Assembly: GCA_964483325.1 (NCBI GenBank)
Contig: CAZAAW010000006.1
Location: 1 to 64,000, forward strand
Direction: 5' to 3'
Source: CAZAAW01 sp964483325
GTDB lineage: Bacteria > Pseudomonadota > Alphaproteobacteria > Rhizobiales > Kaistiaceae
DNA: 64,000 nucleotides
Shown here piece by piece: positions 40,286-47,482 of this stretch (positions are counted from its first letter, which is position 1; every line of letters begins with the position of its first letter). The notes below the pieces were generated by a model. The model was not told the origin of the DNA. It saw only the letters and a program-made list of their open reading frames with translations, and did no database searches. The translations under genes were made by a program, and so were the position numbers.

Positions 40286-42822
40286 AAGCGGTCGGCGAGG
40301 CTCGCCTCGCGCTGCCCCTCAGGCTCCGCGCCGGCGATCTCCGGCGGCAGACGCGGCGCCGTCGCCGGCGGCACCGGCGCGATCCTCGGCGCGGCATTGG
40401 CGACGCAGGTGGCGCGCAGCTGCCTGACCAGCGAGCCGGGGACGTCGTCGCCGGTGGCGGCGAGGGTGCAGGTCTCGAAGCCGTCGTCATAGGCGATGCC
40501 GTCCGGCGGGCCGCTGATCGTCGTGACGCCCTCGTAGCCGGTATAGCCGACGGTCTCGCCGCGCCCGTCGAAGAGGGCGAGGCCGGGTGGCGGCGGCACC
40601 ATCTCGCGGCCGACGCCGATGAGATACGACGTCTCGTGCGCCGCGAAGTCCGGGCCGATGGCGTAATATCGCCCCGGCACCAGGACCAGGTCGGCCTCGC
40701 GCGCCGCGCCGTCGCCGTCCGTGGCGGCCTTCTCGTCGAGCGCGAAATGGCCGCGCCGCGCCGCCGTGAGATGCGCCTGCCCAAAGCGGTTGACGGTGCC
40801 GAAGGGCTGGTCGCCGACGAAGACGGTGCTGCCGGGCGCCAGGCCGCTGGCGATGACGCCGCCATTCTCCGCCGCGTCGCTGATCACCAGCTGGCCGTCG
40901 ATCAGGGCGAAGCCGGAGCCGATATTGAAGTCGAGATGCGTGCGGCCGCGGCGCCGGCCGGCCGTGGCGAGGCCGTGGACCATGGCGTCGCGATAGCCGA
41001 CGCTGCCGGTCAGACCGGCGCCGGCGCGGTCCGGGTCGTCGAGGCCGTAGCCCTCGACGGTGGCGCTGCCGTAGAAGCCGATGCCGTCGCTCGGGCTGTC
41101 GCGATAGGTGGCGCGCGCCGTCAGCTGGCCGTAGCTCTGGCTGACGCCGAGCTCCGCCTGGCGGATGCGGCTGCCGCCGAGGATGCGCACGAAGCTGAAG
41201 CCGCCTTCGAGCCGGTGCCGGTCGCTGCCGTCGATGGCGTAGGAATCGCGCACATAGAGGGCGGCCTGGCCGCCGAACAGCGGCCGGCGGAGGTCGGCGC
41301 GGGCCGTCAGCGTATCGCGGCCGCGCCAGGTGTCGTTGCCGATGCCGAGCGAGGCGGCGGCCGACCAGCCGCCGACAAGGCGCGACACCGAGACCGTCGC
41401 GTCGTAGCGCAGGCCCTCCACGACGCGGCGGCGGCTGATGTCGTAGCAGTCGAAGCAGACGCGGCCGGTAAGGGCGAGGCTGGTGCGCCCGACCCTGTCG
41501 AGCCGCACCGTGCCGCCGCCGCCGATGATGCCCTCGCCATAGCTGCCGATGCCGGTGAAGGTGGTGCGGGTGCGGCCGATACGCAGCCGCATGCCCGTCT
41601 CGATGGCCGCCGACTCGCTGCTCAGCACCAGCGTGCCGGCAAACTCGCGGCCATTGCCGAGGCCGCGCCGTGTCTCGGCCTGCACGAAGGGAATGCCGTC
41701 GCTGAAATCCGGCATGCCGCTCCACCAGCTATGGCTGGTGCGCCGGCTGCCGACGAACCAGCCGGCCTGGACGCGGTTTTCCTTGATGCCTTCGCCGAGA
41801 ACGCCGCCGCCCGATGCCGTCTTCTGCGTCGCGGCCAAGAGGCGCCGGCCGCCGCCCGCCTCGATGCCGTAGATCTCGATGAAGTTGGGCCCGTCCTCCA
41901 GCGCCGTCACGGCGATGGTGTGGAAGCCGGGGAAGGCGCTCTCGCGCCGCACCGAGCGGCCGTTGACGACGATCTCGATCTGGCTGACGGCGCCGTCGAC
42001 GACGATGTCGAGATAGGCCGTATCGGCCGTCTCGTAGAGCATGCCGTTGAGGCTGTCGCTGCCGAGGCTGACGCCGAGCATCGGGCCGCTGGCGCAGATG
42101 GTGCAGGCGCCGGCGGCGTTGAAATAGCCGCCCTGGAAGCGCAGCGCGCGGCTTAGGATGGGCCGGTCGACATAGGCATAGTCGAGGCGGCTGCGGTCGC
42201 CGGTAAGGTCGATCGAGCCGCGGCTGCGGAACTGCCACAGCCCCGCCTGGGCGCCGAACACGGCGTCGAAGCGGCCGCGCATGCCGCGGTCCTCGTCATA
42301 GCCGGCATTGAGGTTGAAGCTGGCGAAGACGCCGTTGCCCGGGGTGGAGAAGTCCTCCGGGGCGACGACCCGGGCGCCGCCCATTTCCGGCGACAGGGCG
42401 TAGTCCTGTTCCGGCGTGAGGGCGATCGTCAGCCCGTCGCGCTTGACGACGAGGCCGGGCAGCGTCCGCAGGTCGACGACGCCGCGGCGCGGCAATTCCT
42501 CCGGCCAGCGATAATAGGAGGCGATGAGCTGCGACAGCTCGCGGGCGTCGACCATCAGCCGGTCGCCGATGATCTCGACGAACAGCGTCTCCGACACCGG
42601 CCGGCCCCACATGGTCAGCGTGTAGATCTGCGGGCCGCGGTTGAAGGCGTCGAGGCCGCCGCACTGGCCGCCATTGGCGCAGGCCTCGACGGCGGCGTCA
42701 TAGCCCGGCGGCATGTCGCCGAAGAAGGCCGTGTCGAAGCCGCTGGTGGCGGCGCCGGCCGGCACCGCGGGTACCGCCAGCAGCAGCGCGACGGCCACCA
42801 GAAGCTGCGGCAGCGCCCGCAT
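40282..42822 (-). CDS. Outer-membrane fimbrial usher-like protein
   Basis: An 846-residue exported protein with a signal peptide (about 1-24). A periplasmic N-terminal domain is followed by a long stretch of alternating amphipathic strands (about 180-640) forming the usher barrel. A plug-like segment at about 265-330 includes AYLDIVVDGAVSQIEIVVNG, and a C-terminal domain carries the VFVGDQPFGTVNRFGQAHL region. This fits archaic (sigma/Csu-type) chaperone-usher ushers in size and order. Cysteine pairs (ACANGGQC, ACTICA, VCFDCYD) are frequent. It starts four bases after the chaperone stop, last in a four-gene operon. Confidence 0.83.
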   Translation of the reverse strand: MRALPQLLVAVALLLAVPAVPAGAATSGFDTAFFGDMPPGYDAAVEACANGGQCGGLDAFNRGPQIYTLTMWGRPVSETLFVEIIGDRLMVDARELSQLIASYYRWPEELPRRGVVDLRTLPGLVVKRDGLTIALTPEQDYALSPEMGGARVVAPEDFSTPGNGVFASFNLNAGYDEDRGMRGRFDAVFGAQAGLWQFRSRGSIDLTGDRSRLDYAYVDRPILSRALRFQGGYFNAAGACTICASGPMLGVSLGSDSLNGMLYETADTAYLDIVVDGAVSQIEIVVNGRSVRRESAFPGFHTIAVTALEDGPNFIEIYGIEAGGGRRLLAATQKTASGGGVLGEGIKENRVQAGWFVGSRRTSHSWWSGMPDFSDGIPFVQAETRRGLGNGREFAGTLVLSSESAAIETGMRLRIGRTRTTFTGIGSYGEGIIGGGGTVRLDRVGRTSLALTGRVCFDCYDISRRRVVEGLRYDATVSVSRLVGGWSAAASLGIGNDTWRGRDTLTARADLRRPLFGGQAALYVRDSYAIDGSDRHRLEGGFSFVRILGGSRIRQAELGVSQSYGQLTARATYRDSPSDGIGFYGSATVEGYGLDDPDRAGAGLTGSVGYRDAMVHGLATAGRRRGRTHLDFNIGSGFALIDGQLVISDAAENGGVIASGLAPGSTVFVGDQPFGTVNRFGQAHLTAARRGHFALDEKAATDGDGAAREADLVLVPGRYYAIGPDFAAHETSYLIGVGREMVPPPPGLALFDGRGETVGYTGYEGVTTISGPPDGIAYDDGFETCTLAATGDDVPGSLVRQLRATCVANAAPRIAPVPPATAPRLPPEIAGAEPEGQREASLADRF

Positions 42823-42826
42823 CGCC

Positions 42827-43249
42827 TTACCTGCCGGAAATGGTCAGGAGCGGGACGGTGAACTGCACCTGGATGCGCACGTTGAGGTCGCCGCTGCGCG
42901 GCTCCGGCGTCACCTGCCGGGCGAGGATGCGGTAGGCCTTGCCCGAGCCGCCGATACCGGCGGTGGCGGCGCGGATGCGCACGCGCCCGGTCTCGCCCGG
43001 CCCCAGCCGGAACACCTGCGGCGAGACGACGAGATCCCTTGTCGGGCCGACGCTGTTGGGATCGGACCGGTCCACCCAGGCGGCGGCGCCGACCTGATAG
43101 ACATTGGCGGTTGCGGTGCCGTTCTTGACGAACAGCGTGGCGATGCCGTCCTGTTCGGTGATGTAGAGGACGGTCGGGCTGACGGTGAAGCCGGCCGAGG
43201 CGGGCGAGACCGCCAGCAGCAGGATCAGGATTGCGATCAGGCGCCGCAT
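42827..43249 (-). CDS. Single-domain pilus chaperone-like protein
   Basis: A 140-residue exported protein: signal peptide about 1-19, then one immunoglobulin-like domain of the fimbrial chaperone family (FTVSPTVLYITEQDGIATLF, LVVSPQVFRLGPGETGRVRI, QVQFTVPLL). Classical PapD/CsuC chaperones have two such domains and about 230-250 residues; the second is absent, and the usher follows after four bases with no remnant between. The G1 donor strand (about QVFRLGPGETGRVRI) is present, so subunit donor-strand complementation could still work. An upstream ATG at 43282 would add a hydrophilic leader. Confidence 0.75.
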   Translation of the reverse strand: MRRLIAILILLLAVSPASAGFTVSPTVLYITEQDGIATLFVKNGTATANVYQVGAAAWVDRSDPNSVGPTRDLVVSPQVFRLGPGETGRVRIRAATAGIGGSGKAYRILARQVTPEPRSGDLNVRIQVQFTVPLLTISGR

Positions 43250-43259
43250 CGCGTGGTCC

Positions 43260-43751
43260 TCAGTTGCAGGCCGGTGGCGCATCGGGGTCCCAGTCGATCG
43301 TCCACGAGAGGACGGACTGGTACGCGCCGGCCGCCTTGCCGGCGTAGTCGGAAGCCTCGACGTCGTAGTCGAGGGAGAAGTCCTGGCCGCTCGTCGCGAT
43401 GGTGCCGGAGAAGACCGGCAGCGGCGTAGAGGTCAGGGCGACATTGTTGAGCCGCACGTCGTAGGGAACGTTGTCCGCGTCATGGACGAAGTCGTAGTCT
43501 CCGGAGACCGGAAACTTCTGCGCCCGGATACAGACGCCCATTGTCGGCGGCAGCGGCTCGGTCTGGCTGGTGCAGGAGGCGCGCGCCGTCGCCGAGAAGG
43601 CGACATCCTGGCCGAAGGCCGAGGTCGCGCCGGCCGGTACCGGCGGCGTCGTGGTGAGGGCGCAAGTGATGTCCTGCGCCTCGCCCGCCGACGCACTGAT
43701 GATGACGATGACCGCCGCGCCCCAGGCTGCGGACAAGAGCTTCCCGAACAT
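43260..43751 (-). CDS. Spore-coat-U (SCPU) domain pilin, probable minor/tip subunit
   Basis: A 163-residue exported protein with a signal peptide (about 1-25, cleavage after GEA). The body is a beta-rich SCPU/Csu-type pilin domain with two disulfide-prone cysteine pairs (CALTTT, SCTSQ, VCIRAQ, terminal CN). Being next to the chaperone and less regular than the other pilin, it may be an adaptor or tip subunit. A Met ten codons upstream (43781) is an alternative start. The gene lies ten bases before the chaperone start. Confidence 0.72.
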   Translation of the reverse strand: MFGKLLSAAWGAAVIVIISASAGEAQDITCALTTTPPVPAGATSAFGQDVAFSATARASCTSQTEPLPPTMGVCIRAQKFPVSGDYDFVHDADNVPYDVRLNNVALTSTPLPVFSGTIATSGQDFSLDYDVEASDYAGKAAGAYQSVLSWTIDWDPDAPPACN

Positions 43752-43807
43752 CGCGGAATGACGCGGCGAGAGCAGCCGCAAGGGAGCGCTCTCGCCGACT
43801 AGTCTCG

Positions 43808-44362
43808 TTACGGAGCCGGCGTCAGCGCGACGGTGACCGTCACATCGGCGGTGTAGGTGCCGGGAACTGCGCCGCTGATGTCCTCCGCAGCGACCACGCC
43901 GGTCACCTCATAGTAGGTGATGCCTGCCGTCTCCGACGTGTCCGGGATGTTTGCCGTGGTCCCGGTTTCGGTGTTGATGTCGGAGCCGCCGAGTTGTGGC
44001 GTCCAATCGATCACGGTTGTCGGTGAACCACTGAGTTCCATCGTATCACCGGTCGCGAAGGTGACGGTTGCTCCCTGGCCGGCGGAGCACAAGACCGCCA
44101 CGTTGCCGCTCGCATTGCTGGGAGTCTGCGGCCATCCCGCATAATCGCCGACCGTAAAGTCTCCGTACGTGCCGATAGTTACATCAGCGGTGACAAAGTT
44201 GCCGGTCGAGGCGCTGACCGGCGCCGTCGCAACCTGGCATTCGCCGGTGATCGTCAGCGATGCCGTGACCGTGCCGCTGTCCTGAGCGTTGGCCGGCGCC
44301 ATCCACAGAAGGCCCGCTGCCAGGGCCGCTCCCACAACTGTCGCGCGTGTATGCAGAGTCAT
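43808..44362 (-). CDS. SCPU domain major pilin of a chaperone-usher pilus
   Basis: A 184-residue exported protein: signal peptide about 1-26 (ends ANA), then a beta-sandwich pilin domain rich in Thr, Gly and Ala (TVTASLTITGECQVATAP; TYTADVTVTVALTP at the end). The two cysteines (GECQVA and AVLCSAG) are placed like the conserved disulfide of archaic pilins. The N-terminal strand SGTVTASLTITG is suited to be the donor strand. GGGGGAT precedes the ATG, a strong site, as expected for an abundant subunit. It is first in the operon pilin-pilin-chaperone-usher. Confidence 0.75.
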   Translation of the reverse strand: MTLHTRATVVGAALAAGLLWMAPANAQDSGTVTASLTITGECQVATAPVSASTGNFVTADVTIGTYGDFTVGDYAGWPQTPSNASGNVAVLCSAGQGATVTFATGDTMELSGSPTTVIDWTPQLGGSDINTETGTTANIPDTSETAGITYYEVTGVVAAEDISGAVPGTYTADVTVTVALTPAP

Positions 44363-44545
44363 AATATCCCCCAAGGCCATGTTGCCGCGATTTGGCTCCA
44401 TAACCCGAGCGATCCGTTTCGGCAATCGAAAGTTGTATAACTTGGGATTGTTACACCCTCAGAGTTGCAATAGCGCAACGGGTGCCGGACGCGCCAGGCG
44501 ACCGTGCAGTGACCGATCCGGGCATTGAAAGGGCGCTGATTTCGC

Positions 44546-44995
44546 TCAGGAAGAGGTGGAAGCCGATAACCGGCCGGCAGACGGAGCGGGCCACCGGATG
44601 GGCCGGCGCTTCCTCTTTGCCGCTGTCGGCGCGCCTTTCCCGGTCAGGTTGTCCGCCGCCTCGCGGGCCGCGTCGAGCGCCGCCAGGTTGAGTTGCAGCA
44701 GGGCGCGGAATTCGCGGTGGCGGCGCTGCAGCCGGTCGAGGGCGGGATGGGGTCCCAGCGCCCGGCGCAGCCTGTTCACCGCCTCGAAGGCGGCGACGAA
44801 GCTGCGGGCGCAGCGCACCTGGCGGCGGCCCAGCCGATCCGCCGCCCGTGTCGCGCCGGCCCTGACCAGCGCTGCCTCGCGCTCCACCAGCCGCACCAGC
44901 ATGTCCATGCGCGCTTCGAGGCGCCGGCACAGGAGATCGAGATCCTTTCCCCTGGCGCGGAGGCTGGTCCAGAAACGGGTGAGCCGACGAATCAT
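44546..44995 (-). CDS. Hypothetical basic helical protein
   Basis: A 149-residue Arg/Leu/Ala-rich protein predicted entirely helical (LCRRLEARMDMLVRLVERE and similar), with a basic C-terminus. I recognise no family. The start is well supported by GGGAGGGAA nine bases ahead of the ATG. Upstream on the same strand, at 45121-45135, is a one-mismatch CtrA-like site. It is 180 bases from the pilus operon start, so probably separate from it. Confidence 0.6.
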   Translation of the reverse strand: MIRRLTRFWTSLRARGKDLDLLCRRLEARMDMLVRLVEREAALVRAGATRAADRLGRRQVRCARSFVAAFEAVNRLRRALGPHPALDRLQRRHREFRALLQLNLAALDAAREAADNLTGKGAPTAAKRKRRPIRWPAPSAGRLSASTSS

Positions 44996-45120
44996 CGCTG
45001 TTCCCTCCCGGGCTGTGCAGCAGAAGACCGATCCTGGCGAGAATCGTCCAGACCGGGCCGGCGCTTCGATGCCGGGAAAACCTGTCCGTCTGCTGCGTTA
45101 ACCAGCCTGCAGCAGCATCG

Positions 45121-45135
45121 TAAACGATTGCTTAA
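45121..45135. promoter_or_regulatory. Degenerate CtrA-like site
   Basis: TAAACGATTGCTTAA agrees with TTAA-N7-TTAA except for one base in the first half. It is followed by CC as in the TTAACC form and lies 126 bases upstream of the helical protein gene (minus) and about 300 bases from dksA (plus). A separate TTAACC half-site is at about 45098. Nothing else is evident in the 441-base gap apart from the dksA promoter. Confidence 0.35.
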
Positions 45136-45344
45136 CCATGATGGACTGGCCCGATGCTTTGGCGGGGCGACTCGCCGGCGGCCGCTATCGCCGGCGTCAC
45201 GACCAGGTGGCCGCCGCGTCTGCTGAAATGAAGGGCAGGATCGCTGCGGCGACGCCGAGATGCGCCGCAAAACGGCTGGAATCCGCGGGTTTCGCGGCAT
45301 GGCGAACCGCCTGAAATCGTGATGGAAACGTCATTTTCCCGGCA

Positions 45345-45372
45345 TTGTCCGGCCCAGGGTCGATCGCTATAT
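45345..45372 (+). promoter_or_regulatory. Possible housekeeping promoter of dksA
   Basis: TTGTCC and CTATAT are separated by 16 bases, a fair match to a sigma-70-type promoter, about 65 bases ahead of the dksA start. No experiment-like evidence is available from the sequence. Confidence 0.4.
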
Positions 45373-45436
45373 TCCCGCGGCTCAAGACCCGCCCCGGGCG
45401 TAGCGACCCCGAGGCCCAGTCAGCTAGGGACTCTTT

Positions 45437-45853
45437 ATGCCGACAGACACTCTTGAGGCGTACCGGCCGTCCGAGTCGGAGCCCTTCATGAATGACCGCC
45501 AGAAGGAGTATTTCCGTCTGAAGCTGCTGAACTGGAAGGACGAGATCCTTCGGGAATCCCGCGAGACCCTTCAGCACCTCCAGGACGAGAACACCAACCA
45601 TCCCGATTTCGCCGACCGGGCTTCTTCAGAGACGGATCGGGCGATCGAACTGCGTGCCCGCGACCGGCAGCGCAAGCTGATTTCGAAGATCGATGCCGCC
45701 CTGCAGCGGATCGAGGACGGCACCTACGGCTATTGCGAGGAAACAGGCGATCCGATCAGCCTGAAGCGGCTCGATGCGCGTCCGATCGCGACGCTGTCGA
45801 TCGAGGCGCAGGAACGGCACGAGCGCCGCGAGCGCGTCTATCGCGACGAGTAG
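45437..45853 (+). CDS. dksA: RNA polymerase-binding transcription factor DksA, zinc-poor form
   Basis: A 138-residue DksA/TraR protein. The coiled coil (about 20-95) carries the conserved tip region DFADRASSETDRAIELR, which reaches the RNA polymerase secondary channel. The C-terminal globular region reads GYCEETGDPISLKRLDARP, where the four-cysteine zinc finger of E. coli DksA is reduced to one cysteine; alphaproteobacterial DksAs commonly show this. It modulates rRNA and amino-acid operon promoters with ppGpp. A strong bidirectional terminator follows. Confidence 0.93.
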   Translation: MPTDTLEAYRPSESEPFMNDRQKEYFRLKLLNWKDEILRESRETLQHLQDENTNHPDFADRASSETDRAIELRARDRQRKLISKIDAALQRIEDGTYGYCEETGDPISLKRLDARPIATLSIEAQERHERRERVYRDE

Positions 45854-45876
45854 TCGCGGGCGGTTCCGCTTTTCTG

Positions 45877-45908
45877 AAAGGGGCGCGGCCATGGGCTGCG
45901 CCCCTTTT
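45877..45908. terminator. Bidirectional terminator between dksA and the FliO-like gene
   Basis: AAAGGGGCGC and GCGCCCCTTTT form a long stem around GGCCATGGGCT, with A-runs and T-runs on both sides. It lies between two convergent genes, five bases from the stop codon of the one on the right. Confidence 0.85.
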
Positions 45909-45912
45909 CACA

Positions 45913-47142
45913 TCAGGGCTTGTTGCCGGCGATTTCGCCGAGGAGGCGCGCCATCTCGTTTTCGAGCGAGCTGACGCGGCTGGCGCGCTCGGTCTCGTCG
46001 CCGGGCTCGGCATCGGCCTCCGGCTCCGCCAGCGCCTCCGGGTCGAGAAGCAGCGTATCGCTGCGGTCGAGCTCCGCCGCTTCGACTTCCGGGCGGCTGT
46101 CGCTGCTGCTGTCACGGCTCTCGCCGGTTGCCGGCTCGGCTTCCGGCTCGTCCTGCGGCGGGCTGGCCGGCCGCCAGTCCTGGCTCGATGTCGCCTCCGA
46201 AGCTTCCGAGGCCGGCCGGCTCTCCTCGTCCTCGGCGGCCTTGGCCTCGGTGAAGGATGCGGCGCCGGCGGCCGCCGTGGCGGCGGGGGCGAGATAGGGC
46301 GTGGTACGCGGCCGCGGCACGATGATCGGCGGCGGCTCGGGGATGGCCGTCTCGCGCGGCGCCACCGGTGCGGCGGCCGGGCGGGGCGGCGGCGTCAGGG
46401 TCGTCACCGGCGAGGCTGTCACCGGCGAGGCTGTCGCGGGCGAAGTCGTCACCGGCGAGCGCGACGGCGCCGTCGTCCTTGCCATCGGCGAAGGGGAAGA
46501 AGGCGTGGCGTTCGGAACGGCGCGGATCGTCGGCGTGGCGCGCGACAGCGGCGTTGCCGCCGGCCGGATGGTCTCGCGCGCCGTCTCGCGGATGGGCTCG
46601 GCGGTCTTCACCTGCGACGGCGTCATCGCCGGCTGCACCGGGCGGATGGGCGTCGGGGCCGTGGCCGCCGGGCGCGCCGCTTCGGGCGGAATGGCGGAAG
46701 GGGAAGCGGCGGGCGCGCCGTTGCCGGTCGTGGCGCTGGTGCGGCTCGCCGCGGCCCGGCCGGTCTGGCTGCGGGCGCTGGCGGTGACGGCGGTGTCGCG
46801 CAGCGGCGTCACCGCCTGCCGCACCGGCTCCACCGGGCGGACCGCGGACGGATCGGCCGGGCGGCTGGTGCGAGGAATGGGAATGGCGCGCTGGATCGCC
46901 GGCTCGACGACAAGGTCCGAGGTGCCGCCGATCAGCAGCAGATGCTCGACATTGTCGCGCCGCACTAGGACGAGGCGGCGGCGCCCGTCGATCGGCATGG
47001 CGTCGACGATGCCGAGCCGCGGCGCCCGGCTGCGGTTGCCCAGGAGATTGAACCGGCCGCCGCCGAAACGGCGCAGCGCCCAGATCGCCAGCCCGACAAG
47101 CGCCAGGATGACAAGGAAGATTATGACATAGGTCGTGACCAT
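45913..47142 (-). CDS. FliO-like membrane protein with long Pro/Ala/Thr-rich tail
   Basis: A 409-residue protein. One N-terminal membrane helix (about 4-24, YVIIFLVILALVGLAIWALR) is followed by a short conserved domain (RLGIVDAMPIDGRRRLVLV, HLLLIGGTSDLVVE), the FliO/MopB pattern of the flagellar export apparatus. The remaining 300 residues are low-complexity, rich in Pro, Ala, Thr and Arg, with TSPVTASPVTA-type repeats, then an acidic tail. No other flagellar gene lies in the window, so the FliO assignment rests on that domain alone. The start at 47142 has GAAGGGG; 47184 is an alternative. Confidence 0.65.
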   Translation of the reverse strand: MVTTYVIIFLVILALVGLAIWALRRFGGGRFNLLGNRSRAPRLGIVDAMPIDGRRRLVLVRRDNVEHLLLIGGTSDLVVEPAIQRAIPIPRTSRPADPSAVRPVEPVRQAVTPLRDTAVTASARSQTGRAAASRTSATTGNGAPAASPSAIPPEAARPAATAPTPIRPVQPAMTPSQVKTAEPIRETARETIRPAATPLSRATPTIRAVPNATPSSPSPMARTTAPSRSPVTTSPATASPVTASPVTTLTPPPRPAAAPVAPRETAIPEPPPIIVPRPRTTPYLAPAATAAAGAASFTEAKAAEDEESRPASEASEATSSQDWRPASPPQDEPEAEPATGESRDSSSDSRPEVEAAELDRSDTLLLDPEALAEPEADAEPGDETERASRVSSLENEMARLLGEIAGNKP

Positions 47143-47335
47143 GGCGGCCCCTTCGCCAATAGCGGGAGCGAGCAGATCGCGCATTCAGCCTCCGATTCCC
47201 GCGTCCTCTTCACTCCTATTATCGCCGGCCGCGGTGATCAAACTCCAAAGCCCATGATTGGGGCTTTTTCCGTGCGCCGATGCGGCTTTGTTGCCTGTTT
47301 TCGCCCCTGATCCCGGCGGCAGCCGCGCGCTGGCC

Positions 47336-47350
47336 TTAACGAATCGTTAA
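47336..47350. promoter_or_regulatory. CtrA box (TTAA-N7-TTAA) upstream of cckA
   Basis: TTAACGAATCGTTAA followed by CC is a perfect full CtrA site and is itself nearly palindromic. It lies 132 bases before the cckA start, in the 340-base divergent region shared with the FliO-like gene, about 195 bases from that gene's start. Confidence 0.75.
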
Positions 47351-47482
47351 CCATGCCGGCCGCAATGCTGCCGACATCGGGGAAAAGGCTTGGCGCAGAG
47401 GGCCCTGGTGGCGGAACGGCGCCCGGCGGCGCGGCGCGCCGCATCGGGCCGCCGGCGCCGCCTGTGAGCGGGAGCGGTCCGG

